From: Methylotenera sp.
Lineage (GTDB): Bacteria > Pseudomonadota > Gammaproteobacteria > Burkholderiales > Methylophilaceae
Assembly (NCBI RefSeq): GCF_030684185.1
Contig: NZ_JAUXOY010000017.1
Location: forward strand, 1 to 64,000
Direction: 5' to 3'
DNA length: 64,000 nucleotides
How positions within the stretch are numbered: position 1 is the stretch's first letter; every line of letters starts with the position of its first letter. The notes below the pieces were generated by a model. It saw nothing but the letters and a program-made list of their open reading frames with translations, had not been told where the DNA came from and did not search any database. A program made the position numbers and the translations under genes. This document shows positions 29,318 to 38,911 of this stretch, piece by piece.

Positions 29318-29425
29318 GTTTAATCTCCAAAATTGTTCAAATATTAGCGATTGGGAGTTCTACCCAATACGCTACGAATCACTTAACGCATCAACATGCA
29401 AAAGGGGTTATTTTTAAGAGATTTT

Positions 29426-30010
29426 TTATAAAACTGCTATTTTTTCATTTTTTAACATATTTATAAGCTTGATGAGCGGCAACCCTATGAGTGCGTTCGG
29501 GTCTTCGCCTATCATGCGCTCAATCAGTGCAATACCTAATCCTTCTGATTTTGCGCTACCTGCACATTGGTAGGGTTGTTCTTTATTCAGATAATTTTCG
29601 ATTTCTTCGTCACTAAGCTGCCTAAAGCGCACTAAATAGGGTACTACTTCAGCTTGCATATTACCTGTAGCGGCATTATATAAGCAAAGTGCGCTATGAA
29701 AAGTGACCTCTCGACCACGCATTAATTGTAATTGCTTTGTTGCGTTTTGATGATTAAGTGGTTTGCCAAGTTGCTCGCCATCCAGCGTAGCGACTTGATC
29801 ACATCCAATAACTAATGCATGCGGATATTCACTGCCAATTTTTCTGGCTTTAACTTGCGCAAGCCTTAAAGCGGTTTCGTGTGGTTTTTCGTTTGCTCGA
29901 GGTGTTTCATCTACGCGTGGTGATATGCTGCTAAAAGGGATTTGCAGCTTTTGTAAAAGATCGCGCCTGAATTCAGAAGAAGAAGCTAATATTAAAGTTT
30001 GTTTTATCAT
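29426..30010 (-). CDS. maf: Maf family nucleotide pyrophosphatase (YceF type)
   Basis: Maf proteins hydrolyse modified or non-canonical nucleoside triphosphates; the YceF group prefers m7GTP. The 194-residue protein has the phosphate-binding [15 protein letters not shown], the [11 protein letters not shown] loop, [13 protein letters not shown] and the [11 protein letters not shown] segment. In many relatives maf is next to yceD-rpmF; here the pyruvate carboxylase pair lies between. A bidirectional-looking terminator precedes its start. Confidence 0.93.
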   Translation of the reverse strand: MIKQTLILASSSEFRRDLLQKLQIPFSSISPRVDETPRANEKPHETALRLAQVKARKIGSEYPHALVIGCDQVATLDGEQLGKPLNHQNATKQLQLMRGREVTFHSALCLYNAATGNMQAEVVPYLVRFRQLSDEEIENYLNKEQPYQCAGSAKSEGLGIALIERMIGEDPNALIGLPLIKLINMLKNEKIAVL

Positions 30011-30025
30011 TTTATTTAAAAAAAT

Positions 30026-30057
30026 AAAAGCCGACAGAGTCGTTTCTGTCGGCTTTT
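30026..30057 (-). terminator. intrinsic terminator after the pyruvate carboxylase pair
   Basis: AAAAGCCGACAGA (30026-30038) pairs perfectly over 13 bp with TCTGTCGGCTTTT (30045-30057), loop GTCGTT. On the minus strand the stem is followed by T-rich sequence and then the maf start. Confidence 0.9.
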
Positions 30058-30076
30058 GGTTTAAATTTCAAACCAT

Positions 30077-31933
30077 TTATTCAGGTTGAATTTCAAGTAG
30101 CGATTCATCAGGGGTGACGGTATCACCTTTGATGACATGCACTGCAACCACAATGCCTGAAGTCGCTGCTTGAATTTCATTTTCCATTTTCATCGCCTCA
30201 ATCACCAAAACACCATCACCAGCATTTACTTTATCACCCACTTTAGCTTTAACGGCTACCACTGTACCAGGCATTGATGTTGTTACATGGCCAGCATGAG
30301 AAGGGCGCGGACGACCGCTTTTTGCTGAGTCCGACACTGCTTTCTTTTTACCTCTACCATTGCTACCACCTGATACTTCAATTTCACTCAAGGTTTCAAC
30401 GATTACTTCTTCAGCAATACCATCAATAGACACATAGAATGGACGTTTCTCTTCGCCTGCGTGGCCACTTCCAGTAAGGTTGATATGGAAAGTTTCACCA
30501 TGAAGCGTAATTTTGAACTCGGTAGGCGCAAAGCGTGAGGCAGAGGCCTTCATCGCGGCTTTGTCATGTAACGCTTCAGGTACTAATGAGCCTGCATTGC
30601 GTTCTTGTAAGTAAGTTTTACCAATGTCTGGAAACATTGCATAGGTCAGCACATCTTCTTCAGATTTGGCAAAACGTTCCGCTTCACTTGTGAGTTTAAT
30701 CATTTCAGGTGTCAATAAATCTGCTGGCCTGCAGGTAATAGGTTCTGCATCACCAATCGCCAGTTTCTTAATATCGGCATTAACTGCGCTTGGTGCTTTA
30801 CCGTATTGGCCTAAGAAGTAGTTTTTGACTTCGTTGGTGATGGATTTATAACGTTGACCTGTCATTACGTTCAACACAGCTTGTGTGCCAACAATTTGCG
30901 AAGTCGGCGTCACCAAAGGGATATACCCAAGATCTTTCCGTACCAAGGGAATTTCAGCCAATACAGCATCCATCCGGTCTAGCGCACCCTGATCTTTCAG
31001 TTGATTGCTAAGATTTGAAATCATGCCGCCTGGTACTTGGTTTAATAATACGCGCGTATCTACACCAGAAAACTCACTTTCAAACTGCCAATATTTTTTA
31101 CGGACTTCACGGAAATAAGCCGTTACTTCTTGCATCGCGGCAATATCTAGCCCTGTATCAAATTCAGTGCCTTGCAATGCTGCAATCATGCTCTCGGTTG
31201 TTGGGTGGCTCGCACCTTCTGAGAACGCTGCACTACAGGTGTCTATCATCACTGCGCCATTTTCAAGCGCGCGTAGCATATTCATACTTGCTAAGCCACT
31301 GGTTGCATGGCTGTGCATGTGAATAGGTAAGTTAACATTCGCGCGCAAGGCTTTTACAAGGTCAACTGTGGCTTGTGGTGTGAGTAAGCCTGCCATATCT
31401 TTAATAGCAATAGTGTCAGAACCCATGGCTTCAAGTTCTTTAGCGATGCCTACAAAATGCGCGACATCATGCACAGGACTAGTGGTATAGCTAATTGTAC
31501 CTTCAGCATGTTTACCGGCTTTTTTTACAGCTTCAATAGAAACTTGTAGGTTTCGGGTGTCGTTGAGCGCATCAAAAATACGGAAAACATCAACACCATT
31601 ATCAGCAGATTTCTGCACAAATGCACGTACCACATCATCAGAATAGTGACGATATCCTAACAAATTTTGGCCACGCAATAACATTTGAATGCGGGAGTTT
31701 GGTAAGGCCTTACGCAATGTTTTTAAGCGCGCCCAAGGATCTTCTTTTAAATAGCGCACACAAGCATCAAAAGTGGCGCCGCCCCAAGCTTCTAGAGACC
31801 AAAAGCCAATCGCATCCAGCTTGCTGCAAATAGGTAGCATATCTTCTGTACGCATGCGTGTGGCAATGTGGCATTGATGGCCATCTCGAAGGACCAGCTC
31901 GGTGACGTGTACTTTTGGGGTTTGTTTTGTCAT
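30077..31933 (-). CDS. pycB: biotin-dependent carboxylase, carboxyltransferase plus biotin carrier (pyruvate carboxylase subunit B / OadA type)
   Basis: The 618-residue protein has an HMG-CoA-lyase-like carboxyltransferase domain (LVLRDGHQCHIATRMRTEDM; metal ligands in MHSHATSGLA), a conserved carboxylase region and a C-terminal biotinyl domain with EAMKMENE, whose Lys carries biotin. OadA of the decarboxylase sodium pump has the same layout, but no beta or gamma pump genes are present. The biotin carboxylase gene 60 bases upstream points to two-subunit pyruvate carboxylase, an anaplerotic enzyme. Confidence 0.9.
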   Translation of the reverse strand: MTKQTPKVHVTELVLRDGHQCHIATRMRTEDMLPICSKLDAIGFWSLEAWGGATFDACVRYLKEDPWARLKTLRKALPNSRIQMLLRGQNLLGYRHYSDDVVRAFVQKSADNGVDVFRIFDALNDTRNLQVSIEAVKKAGKHAEGTISYTTSPVHDVAHFVGIAKELEAMGSDTIAIKDMAGLLTPQATVDLVKALRANVNLPIHMHSHATSGLASMNMLRALENGAVMIDTCSAAFSEGASHPTTESMIAALQGTEFDTGLDIAAMQEVTAYFREVRKKYWQFESEFSGVDTRVLLNQVPGGMISNLSNQLKDQGALDRMDAVLAEIPLVRKDLGYIPLVTPTSQIVGTQAVLNVMTGQRYKSITNEVKNYFLGQYGKAPSAVNADIKKLAIGDAEPITCRPADLLTPEMIKLTSEAERFAKSEEDVLTYAMFPDIGKTYLQERNAGSLVPEALHDKAAMKASASRFAPTEFKITLHGETFHINLTGSGHAGEEKRPFYVSIDGIAEEVIVETLSEIEVSGGSNGRGKKKAVSDSAKSGRPRPSHAGHVTTSMPGTVVAVKAKVGDKVNAGDGVLVIEAMKMENEIQAATSGIVVAVHVIKGDTVTPDESLLEIQPE

Positions 31934-31993
31934 ATTTAACTCTTTACTTTAATTTATATATTCAATTTATTGTTTTAATTGACTATTCTTAAT

Positions 31994-33412
31994 CTAAATT
32001 CCTTCATGTGCGGCTATTGCTGCTGAAATAGCCGCAGCAATCATTTCGGGTGGTATCTCATTTGCATAATTTGTTAGCTCCGGGTGCGACTCAACAAAAC
32101 TGGTGTTGAAATTAGCATCTCTGAAATCCTTATGCTTTAAAATCTCTTGATAGTAAGGAATGGTCGTTTTAACCCCATAAATCAACATATCATCTAGTGC
32201 ACGGCGGCCACGCTCAATCACACTATCCCAATCCAGAGCCCAAACGGTGAGTTTGGCGCACATAGAGTCATAATAGGGCGGAATGACATAGCCACTATAA
32301 ATCGCTGCGTCCATACGCACACCTGGTCCGCCTGGGGCATAGTAGCGCGTGATCTTGCCAAAGCTCGGTAAAAAGTCATTTTTTGGATCTTCCGCATTGA
32401 TGCGAAACTCCATGGCGTAACCCCTAAACTGCACTTCTTTTTGCTGGTATTGCAATGGCAGGCCATAAGCAACACGAATTTGCTCTTGTACAATATCAAT
32501 GCCGGTAATGGTTTCTGTCACAGTATGTTCAACCTGCAGGCGCGTGTTCATTTCCATAAAGTAAAATGTATTATCTGAGTCTAATAAAAACTCTACAGTT
32601 CCAGCATTCTCATAACCGACGGCTTTAGCTGCTTTTACCGCTAAACCACCAATGTATTCGCGTTGCGCTTGTGTAAGTTGCGGAGAGGGTGCAATTTCAA
32701 TCAACTTTTGATTACGCCGTTGAATTGAGCAGTCACGTTCAAATAAATGAATGACGTTACCTTGTGAATCCGCCAGAATTTGTACTTCAATATGGCGAGG
32801 CGTTACAACACATTTTTCCAAAAATACTTCAGGTTTACCAAAAGCCTTACTCGCTTCAGAAATGACGCGGTCATAATTGCTTAAAAGTTCTTTTTCGCTA
32901 TCACAACGGCGTATGCCACGCCCACCACCACCGTTGGTAGCTTTTAACATCACAGGGTAGCCAATTTTTTTAGCCAAAGCTACCGCCTCTTCCAAATTGG
33001 CTAAATTGCCATCACTGCCAGGTGTGCAAGGGATTCCAGCGCTAGTCATGGCGTTTCTAGCCTGAATTTTATCGCCCATTTGACGAATGACAGATGCGTT
33101 AGGTCCAATGAACTTAACGCCACGGCGTGCGCAGATTTCAGCTAATTCTGGATTTTCTGATAAAAATCCATAGCCTGGATGAAGCGCGTCGCAACCGGAG
33201 GCTACTGCAAGATTCACAATCTTATGGGCATTCAAATAACCAGCAACTGGATCCGCACCAATGTTGTAAGCTTCATCTGCCTTTTTAACATGAAGCGCTT
33301 GACGATCGGCATCCGCATAAATCGCCACAGACTTAATACCCATTTCTGAGCAAGCGCGTACAATACGCACTGCGATTTCACCGCGGTTAGCTACAAGAAT
33401 TTTTTTGAACAC
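31994..33412 (-). CDS. pycA: biotin carboxylase subunit (pyruvate carboxylase subunit A type)
   Basis: The start is placed at the GTG at 33412, giving FKKILVANRGEIAVRIVRA right after it, an AAGGG site upstream and 472 residues, the usual length. The frame is open 108 bases further but those residues have no family similarity. The ATP-grasp motifs are KATNGGGGRGIR, the RDCSIQRRNQKLIE motif, EFLLDSDNTFYFMEMNTRLQ and the lid region. It charges biotin on the adjacent subunit B. AccC of acetyl-CoA carboxylase is similar, but its usual partner accB is absent here. Confidence 0.9.
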   Translation of the reverse strand: MFKKILVANRGEIAVRIVRACSEMGIKSVAIYADADRQALHVKKADEAYNIGADPVAGYLNAHKIVNLAVASGCDALHPGYGFLSENPELAEICARRGVKFIGPNASVIRQMGDKIQARNAMTSAGIPCTPGSDGNLANLEEAVALAKKIGYPVMLKATNGGGGRGIRRCDSEKELLSNYDRVISEASKAFGKPEVFLEKCVVTPRHIEVQILADSQGNVIHLFERDCSIQRRNQKLIEIAPSPQLTQAQREYIGGLAVKAAKAVGYENAGTVEFLLDSDNTFYFMEMNTRLQVEHTVTETITGIDIVQEQIRVAYGLPLQYQQKEVQFRGYAMEFRINAEDPKNDFLPSFGKITRYYAPGGPGVRMDAAIYSGYVIPPYYDSMCAKLTVWALDWDSVIERGRRALDDMLIYGVKTTIPYYQEILKHKDFRDANFNTSFVESHPELTNYANEIPPEMIAAAISAAIAAHEGI

Positions 33413-33508
33413 GTTACAACCCTTAAATTTGATACTCAAACTCAGCAATTGTAACATGCGTATTCTTATTGCTAAATCCCCAACACTAATTTTTAGGGTA
33501 CTAAAAAA

Positions 33509-34036
33509 ATGAGTATGCATTCAATATTGATAGACAATCTTGCTTTTTCTAAAAAAAATGAATACCTAAAAGGCGAATTGTCCTTAGAAGACTGCCCTCG
33601 ATTGTATGAACTTTTAAAACCTTCGAACGCCACTTCCGTGCAAAGCTCGAGCACCCTTGGTTCAATTGGCTACATATTGCAAGGTAAGTCAGATGCGGCT
33701 GGGCAGCATTTGTTGCATCTGTCATTAACTACAAATATAACGACCATTTGCCAGCGCTGTTTAAGTAAGATGCCACTTAAACTAAACCTAAGCTTCAATT
33801 ATTTAATTGGTAATGTAAGTGATACCGATGCAGAGGCTGTTGATATTGATAATAGTGACGATTTTGACTTGCAGCAAGCCAGCAAGTCTATGGATGTTGT
33901 TGCGTTAATCGAGGATGAAATTATCATGGCCATGCCAATTGCACCCAAGCATGAAGAAGGTTGTATAGAGCTGGTAACCCAAAGCGGGGAAAACCCAAAT
34001 CCATTTGCGGCATTAAAAGGTTTAATTAAGCCTTAA
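33509..34036 (+). CDS. yceD: YceD (DUF177) family protein
   Basis: The 175-residue protein belongs to the YceD family found just before rpmF and implicated in 23S rRNA or ribosome biogenesis. The CQRC pair near residue 88 and the later D-V-V-A-L-I-E-D-E-I-I-M-A-M-P and P-x-H segment are characteristic, as is the end with F-A-A-L-K-G-L. It is divergent from pycA, with a 96-base region between. Confidence 0.93.
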   Translation: MSMHSILIDNLAFSKKNEYLKGELSLEDCPRLYELLKPSNATSVQSSSTLGSIGYILQGKSDAAGQHLLHLSLTTNITTICQRCLSKMPLKLNLSFNYLIGNVSDTDAEAVDIDNSDDFDLQQASKSMDVVALIEDEIIMAMPIAPKHEEGCIELVTQSGENPNPFAALKGLIKP

Positions 34037-34050
34037 AAGCTGATTAAAAG

Positions 34051-34079
34051 CTGACAAAAGCTACGTTTTATATTATAGT
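34051..34079 (+). promoter_or_regulatory. sigma-70 type promoter upstream of rpmF
   Basis: CTGACA (34051-34056, five of six matches to TTGACA) and TATAGT (34074-34079) are separated by exactly 17 bases. It would transcribe rpmF and perhaps plsX, in addition to read-through from yceD. Confidence 0.55.
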
Positions 34080-34189
34080 GCCGCTCTAGCAGTTTAACGT
34101 AATCTTAAATTAGTGATGCAAAGTAGTATTTTATGCATTAGTTTGTATGTAATTGAGATGATGTTTTAATCATTTTATTGGAGTTTAAT

Positions 34190-34369
34190 ATGGCAGTTCA
34201 GCAAAACAAAAAGTCACCATCAAAACGTGGTATGCACCGTTCACATGACTTTTTAGTCAACCCAGCTTTAGCAGTTGAGCCTACAACAGGCGAAACTCAC
34301 TTACGTCACCACATTAGCCCGAACGGTTATTATCGTGGTCGTAAAGTAATGCCGTCAAAAGGCGAATAA
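34190..34369 (+). CDS. rpmF: 50S ribosomal protein L32
   Basis: The ATG at 34190 gives 59 residues, starting [20 protein letters not shown], the L32 hallmark. A TTG 12 bases upstream lies in the TTGGAG ribosome site and is not the start. The C-terminal half ([18 protein letters not shown]) is also typical. This copy lacks the zinc-binding cysteines found in some L32 proteins. It lies between yceD and plsX. Confidence 0.97.
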   Translation: MAVQQNKKSPSKRGMHRSHDFLVNPALAVEPTTGETHLRHHISPNGYYRGRKVMPSKGE

Positions 34370-34453
34370 CAGTACTATCGAATTTGATTTTCAAATTATA
34401 TCTAACTAGAAAAATCTAGAATTAGAAGTTTGAATAGATACGCATCGATCTCA

Positions 34454-34492
34454 TTAGCGCCGCGCCATTATTGGGGCGGCGTTAGTGTTTTT
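34454..34492 (+). terminator. intrinsic terminator after rpmF
   Basis: An imperfect stem of about 13 bp (TTAGCGCCGCGCC at 34454-34466 with GGGGCGGCGTTAG at 34473-34485, wobble pairs included), loop ATTATT, followed by a T run. Confidence 0.7.
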
Positions 34493-34577
34493 AGTGCGCT
34501 AATTAATACAGCTCATTGAATCAGCAAGTAGCTTGTATTAGCTAATGGCAAACTGAGTATAACTACCGAGTAAAATT

Positions 34578-35633
34578 ATGGATATTACGCTCGCAATAGA
34601 TGCAATGGGTGGCGATCATGGCCCACATATCACCATTCCCGCCGCGCTTAAAGCGCTTATAGAAGATGATGAACTCAATATTGTATTGGTTGGCTTAAAA
34701 GACGCTATCGAATCTGAGCTAAAAGCCCGTAAAGCGACTACAGGTCCCAGGTTACGTATTCATCATGCAAGCGAAGTAGTTACTATGGATGAGTCACCAC
34801 AGCTTGCGCTTAAGAATAAAAAAGATTCTTCCATGCGCGTGGCTGTTAATTTAGTGAAGAGTGGCGAGGCGTCTGCTTGTGTCAGTGCAGGCAATACAGG
34901 GGCCCTTATGGCGACCGCACGCTTTGTGTTAAAAACCTTGCCTGGTATTGATAGGCCAGCGATTGCAGGTATATTTCCCAGTCAAAAAGGTAAGACTTAT
35001 ATTTTGGATTTAGGTGCAAATGCTGATTGTACAGCAGATCAGTTATTGCAATTTGCCGTGATGGGTAGCATGTTGGTTTCTTGTGTTGAGCACAAGCCGA
35101 ATCCTACTGTAGGCTTGCTCAACATTGGCTCTGAAGAAATTAAAGGCAATGAAGTTGTAAAGCAAACAGGCGAGCTGCTGAGAAAAAGTCACTTGAATTT
35201 TTATGGCAACATAGAAGGCAATGATATTTTTAAAGGTACTACAGATGTCGTGGTATGTGATGGTTTTGTAGGTAATGTTACACTTAAAGCTTCAGAGGGT
35301 TTAGCTCAAATGATGGGGCGTTTCCTTTCGCAGGAATTTAAGCGTAATTGGTTAACCAAGCTCATGGGCTTGGTAGCTATGCCAGTACTTAAGGCATTTA
35401 AAAGTCGTATGGATCCCCGTAACTACAATGGCGCCAGCTTTTTAGGTTTGCGTGGTATCGTAGTGAAGAGTCACGGTGGTGCTGACGTCGTTGCATTTTT
35501 AAATGCTATTCATACGGCAGTTGAGGAATCACGTAGTGGTGTGCTAAAACGCATTACAGAGCAACTTGAAATAGAGCATATACAATCGCAACACGCCATT
35601 GCGTCCAATACAGATATTGTGGATAACGAATGA
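34578..35633 (+). CDS. plsX: phosphate acyltransferase PlsX
   Basis: PlsX converts acyl-ACP to acyl-phosphate for phospholipid synthesis. The 351-residue protein has the family start [25 protein letters not shown]-like [37 protein letters not shown] and the C-terminal [16 protein letters not shown]. It overlaps fabH by four bases (ATGA), so the two are coupled. Confidence 0.98.
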   Translation: MDITLAIDAMGGDHGPHITIPAALKALIEDDELNIVLVGLKDAIESELKARKATTGPRLRIHHASEVVTMDESPQLALKNKKDSSMRVAVNLVKSGEASACVSAGNTGALMATARFVLKTLPGIDRPAIAGIFPSQKGKTYILDLGANADCTADQLLQFAVMGSMLVSCVEHKPNPTVGLLNIGSEEIKGNEVVKQTGELLRKSHLNFYGNIEGNDIFKGTTDVVVCDGFVGNVTLKASEGLAQMMGRFLSQEFKRNWLTKLMGLVAMPVLKAFKSRMDPRNYNGASFLGLRGIVVKSHGGADVVAFLNAIHTAVEESRSGVLKRITEQLEIEHIQSQHAIASNTDIVDNE

Positions 35634-36580
35634 CACACTCACGAATTACAGGAACAGGAAGTTATCTTCCGAAAAAAATACTCACCAATGCTGATTTAGA
35701 AAGCATGGTCGACACCACCGATGAGTGGATTTTTACACGTACCGGCATTCGTGAGCGTCACATTGTGGCAGATGACGAATCCACTAGCGATTTAGCGCTG
35801 CATGCTGCACGTAACGCCATTGAGTCCGCAGGAATAGTAGCTAACGATATTGATTTGATTATTGTAGCTACCACAACACCAGATAAGATTTTCCCTAGTA
35901 CGGCTGTGATATTACAAAATAAACTGGGCATTGCTGGCTGCCCGGCATTTGATATACAAGCCGTGTGCAGTGGATTTGTATACGCACTTGCAACCGCTGA
36001 TAACTTTATTAAATCTGGTGCTGCTAAATGTGCTCTGGTGATTGGAGCAGAAACTTTTTCCCGTATCGTTGATTGGACTAACCGTGGAAACTGTATTTTA
36101 TGGGGTGATGGTGCTGGTGCGGTGATATTGCAAGCCAGTTCAGAGCCGGGTGTTATTTCTACTCATTTGCATGCGGATGGGAATTATGAAAAAATGTTAC
36201 ATGTGCCTCGAAACGATGACCCCAACGGTCGTGATACCGTGGTAATGGAAGGTAATGGTGTTTTTAAAGTCGCAGTGAATACGTTAGACGCAATCGTGGA
36301 TGAAACTTTAATCGCCAATGGCATGCAAAAATCAGATATTGACTGGTTGGTACCACATCAGGCAAACATTCGTATTTTGCAAGCTACCGCAAAAAAATTA
36401 GAGATGAGTATGGATCAAGTGGTGGTGACGGTAGATAAGCATGGTAATACCTCTGCTGCCTCTATACCGCTGGCACTGGATGTAGCCGTTAGGGATGGAC
36501 GTATTAAACGTGGTGAGATTGTTCTGATGGAAGCTTTCGGTGGCGGATTTACCTGGGGTTCTGCCTTAATTAAGTTTTAA
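35630..36580 (+). CDS. fabH: beta-ketoacyl-ACP synthase III
   Basis: FabH starts fatty acid synthesis by condensing acetyl-CoA with malonyl-ACP. The 316-residue protein has the catalytic triad in context: Cys113 in [12 protein letters not shown], His in [11 protein letters not shown] and Asn in [11 protein letters not shown]. The TRTGIRERH motif is present near residue 38. It overlaps plsX and precedes fabD. Confidence 0.98.
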   Translation: MTHSRITGTGSYLPKKILTNADLESMVDTTDEWIFTRTGIRERHIVADDESTSDLALHAARNAIESAGIVANDIDLIIVATTTPDKIFPSTAVILQNKLGIAGCPAFDIQAVCSGFVYALATADNFIKSGAAKCALVIGAETFSRIVDWTNRGNCILWGDGAGAVILQASSEPGVISTHLHADGNYEKMLHVPRNDDPNGRDTVVMEGNGVFKVAVNTLDAIVDETLIANGMQKSDIDWLVPHQANIRILQATAKKLEMSMDQVVVTVDKHGNTSAASIPLALDVAVRDGRIKRGEIVLMEAFGGGFTWGSALIKF

Positions 36581-36645
36581 ACATCGAATTAAATGTTTAA
36601 AACGAAAAATCTATTTACACCAGTCTGTTAATAGCTACTGCAACT

Positions 36646-36679
36646 AAATTACTAGCACATTAAAATTACTAGCACATTA
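36646..36679. repeat. perfect 17-bp tandem duplication upstream of fabD
   Basis: AAATTACTAGCACATTA occurs twice in direct succession (36646-36662, 36663-36679), nine bases before the fabD start. It probably reflects a recent slippage duplication and covers the ribosome-binding region of fabD, where no good Shine-Dalgarno sequence is visible. Confidence 0.9.
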
Positions 36680-36687
36680 AAAATCAT

Positions 36688-37614
36688 ATGAAAAAATTAG
36701 CATTTCTATTCCCTGGTCAAGGCTCGCAATCAGTAGGCATGATGGCTGGTTTCGGAGACTCGGGTATTATTCGCAATACTTTTACCGAAGCCTCTGATAT
36801 TTTGGGGCTTAATTTTTGGTCGATGGCTACTGAGCCGAATGAAGGCATTAACGAAACCACTAATACACAGCCCATTATGCTCATTGCTGGCGTTGCTACA
36901 TGGCGTGCATGGCAAGCGACTACAGGCAAGCTCCCAAGTGTGCTTGCTGGTCATAGTCTTGGTGAATATACTGCGCTGGTTGCATCTGGCGCTATTTCAT
37001 TCGCAGAAGCGCTACCCCTGGTTTCTTATCGGGCAGAAGTGATGCAAAGCGCTGTGCCTGCTGGCGTCGGTGCAATGGCGGCAATATTAGGCTTGGATGA
37101 CGATGCTGTGCGTGCTGTCTGTGCTGAAGCTGCGTTAAGTGAAGTATTAGAAGCTGTTAATTTTAATTCACCTGGTCAAGTGGTCATTGCTGGCAACAAA
37201 ACGGCGGTAGAACGCGGTATGGAGCTTGCGAAAGCAAAAGGTGCTAAACGCGCACTCCCATTGCCGGTAAGCGTTCCTTCGCATTGCGCACTTATGAAGC
37301 CTGCCGCTGTAAAACTTGCAGAATACTTAAAAAATGTAACTATACTTACGCCTCAAATACCTGTCATGCAAAATGCAGATGTCGTTGCATTTCAAGATGG
37401 CGATAAAATTAAAGATGCTTTAGTTCGCCAGTTATATAGCCCCGTCCGTTGGGTGGAAACTGTACAAGCCATTCACGCACAAGGTGTAACGCAAGCTGCA
37501 GAATGTGGGCCTGGTAAAGTATTGGCAGGTCTGACTAAGCGTATCGTCGCTGAGTTGCCATGCGTCGCATTAACGAATAATGAAGCTTTATTTGACTTGC
37601 AAGGTCAGTTGTAA
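36688..37614 (+). CDS. fabD: malonyl-CoA:ACP transacylase
   Basis: FabD transfers malonyl groups to ACP. The 308-residue protein has the N-terminal LFPGQGSQ, the nucleophile motif GHSLGEY (Ser90), the Arg in SYRAEVMQ and His in VPSHCALM, completing the active site. It lies between fabH and fabG. Confidence 0.98.
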   Translation: MKKLAFLFPGQGSQSVGMMAGFGDSGIIRNTFTEASDILGLNFWSMATEPNEGINETTNTQPIMLIAGVATWRAWQATTGKLPSVLAGHSLGEYTALVASGAISFAEALPLVSYRAEVMQSAVPAGVGAMAAILGLDDDAVRAVCAEAALSEVLEAVNFNSPGQVVIAGNKTAVERGMELAKAKGAKRALPLPVSVPSHCALMKPAAVKLAEYLKNVTILTPQIPVMQNADVVAFQDGDKIKDALVRQLYSPVRWVETVQAIHAQGVTQAAECGPGKVLAGLTKRIVAELPCVALTNNEALFDLQGQL

Positions 37615-37662
37615 TTTAGCGCTGCTAATAATTAGTAAATATAATATATTCAGGGGATTACC

Positions 37663-38403
37663 ATGTTAACTGGACAAATTGCTTTAATAACAGGCGCAAG
37701 CCGTGGCATAGGTGCAGCAATTGCGCTGGAACTTGGTGAACAGGGCGCAACTGTTATTGGAACGGCAACTTCAGCCAATGGAGCGGCGTCTATCAGCAAA
37801 GTTTTGGCTGGTGCCAATATCAAAGGTGAGGGCATGGCCCTAGACGTTAACGATGCTGCACAAGTGGAAGCTACTTTGAAAGCGATTGCTGAAAAGTACG
37901 GTGATGTAAGTATTTTGGTTAATAATGCGGGAATCACTCGTGATACTTTACTGATGCGCATGAAAGATGAAGATTGGGATGCTGTTATCAGTACCAATTT
38001 AACCTCAGTATTTCGTATGAGCCAGGCGGTATTGCGCCCGATGATGAAGGCACGTACGGGCCGTATTATCAGTATTTCATCAGTAGTAGGCCATATGGGA
38101 AATGCTGGTCAGACTAACTATGCCGCGGCAAAAGCTGGCATGACTGGTTTTACAAAATCTTTGGCCGCTGAAGTAGGTAGCCGTGGAATTACTGTTAATT
38201 GTGTTGCGCCAGGTTTTATTGATACTGATATGACCGCAGAGTTGCCTGAAGATATCACCAATAAAATGCTGGCGCGTATTCCTGCGGGGCGGTTAGGCAA
38301 TGTTAAGGAAATCGCCGCTACGGTGGCCTTTTTAGCATCTCCAAATGCAGCTTATATTACCGGTGAAACGATTCATGTAAATGGTGGTATGTTAATGGTT
38401 TAA
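37663..38403 (+). CDS. fabG: 3-oxoacyl-ACP reductase
   Basis: FabG is the NADPH-dependent reductase of fatty acid elongation. The 246-residue short-chain dehydrogenase has the cofactor motif TGASRGIGAAIA (about 10-21), NNAGITRDTLLMRM, the catalytic Ser in ISSVVGHMGNAGQ, YAAAKAG with Tyr and Lys and the C-terminal ITGETIHVNGGMLMV. An AGGGG ribosome site precedes the ATG. Confidence 0.98.
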   Translation: MLTGQIALITGASRGIGAAIALELGEQGATVIGTATSANGAASISKVLAGANIKGEGMALDVNDAAQVEATLKAIAEKYGDVSILVNNAGITRDTLLMRMKDEDWDAVISTNLTSVFRMSQAVLRPMMKARTGRIISISSVVGHMGNAGQTNYAAAKAGMTGFTKSLAAEVGSRGITVNCVAPGFIDTDMTAELPEDITNKMLARIPAGRLGNVKEIAATVAFLASPNAAYITGETIHVNGGMLMV

Positions 38404-38460
38404 ATCTGTTGATTAATTCATCAAATTAATTCAGATAAAATTTTTGTATTGATTAAGTTT

Positions 38461-38489
38461 TTGGTATTCTGTTCGAGTTTTGGTAGAAT
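38461..38489 (+). promoter_or_regulatory. sigma-70 type promoter of acpP
   Basis: TTGGTA (38461-38466) and TAGAAT (38484-38489) are separated by exactly 17 bases and lie about 45 bases before acpP, which needs high expression. Confidence 0.65.
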
Positions 38490-38534
38490 ACTGTCTTAGC
38501 TGATAAAGCTATTTTTAATAAAAGGGGTAATTAG

Positions 38535-38771
38535 ATGTCTGACATCGAACAACGCGTTAAAAAAATTGTTGCAGAACAACTTGGTGCAAATGAAGCTGAT
38601 GTTAAAAACGCTTCATCATTTGTAGATGATTTAGGTGCTGACTCACTTGATACAGTTGAGCTTGTAATGGCACTTGAAGAAGAATTCGATTGTGAAATTC
38701 CTGATGAAGAAGCAGAAAAAATCACAACTGTTCAATTAGCGATTGATTACATCAATACTAACCTCAAATAA
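38535..38771 (+). CDS. acpP: acyl carrier protein
   Basis: The 78-residue acidic protein carries growing acyl chains on phosphopantetheine attached to Ser37 in [20 protein letters not shown]. An AAAGGGG ribosome site precedes the ATG. It has its own promoter and lies between fabG and fabF, the standard order. Confidence 0.99.
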   Translation: MSDIEQRVKKIVAEQLGANEADVKNASSFVDDLGADSLDTVELVMALEEEFDCEIPDEEAEKITTVQLAIDYINTNLK

Positions 38772-38911
38772 ATATACGTAAGTTGTAAGCGCTTTTAAAG
38801 CTAATTACTTTGAAGCCATTTACAACGATGCAATCGCTTCAAAACCCAGTAACCATTTCACAATTTTTTGTAAAAGGTTTCTGGGTTAATCATTTTTAAG
38901 AGACTTTCTTT

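Noticed and set aside
30077-31933. Sodium-pumping oxaloacetate decarboxylase alpha subunit
   Set aside because: Beta and gamma membrane subunits are absent, whereas a biotin carboxylase gene is adjacent, which favours pyruvate carboxylase.
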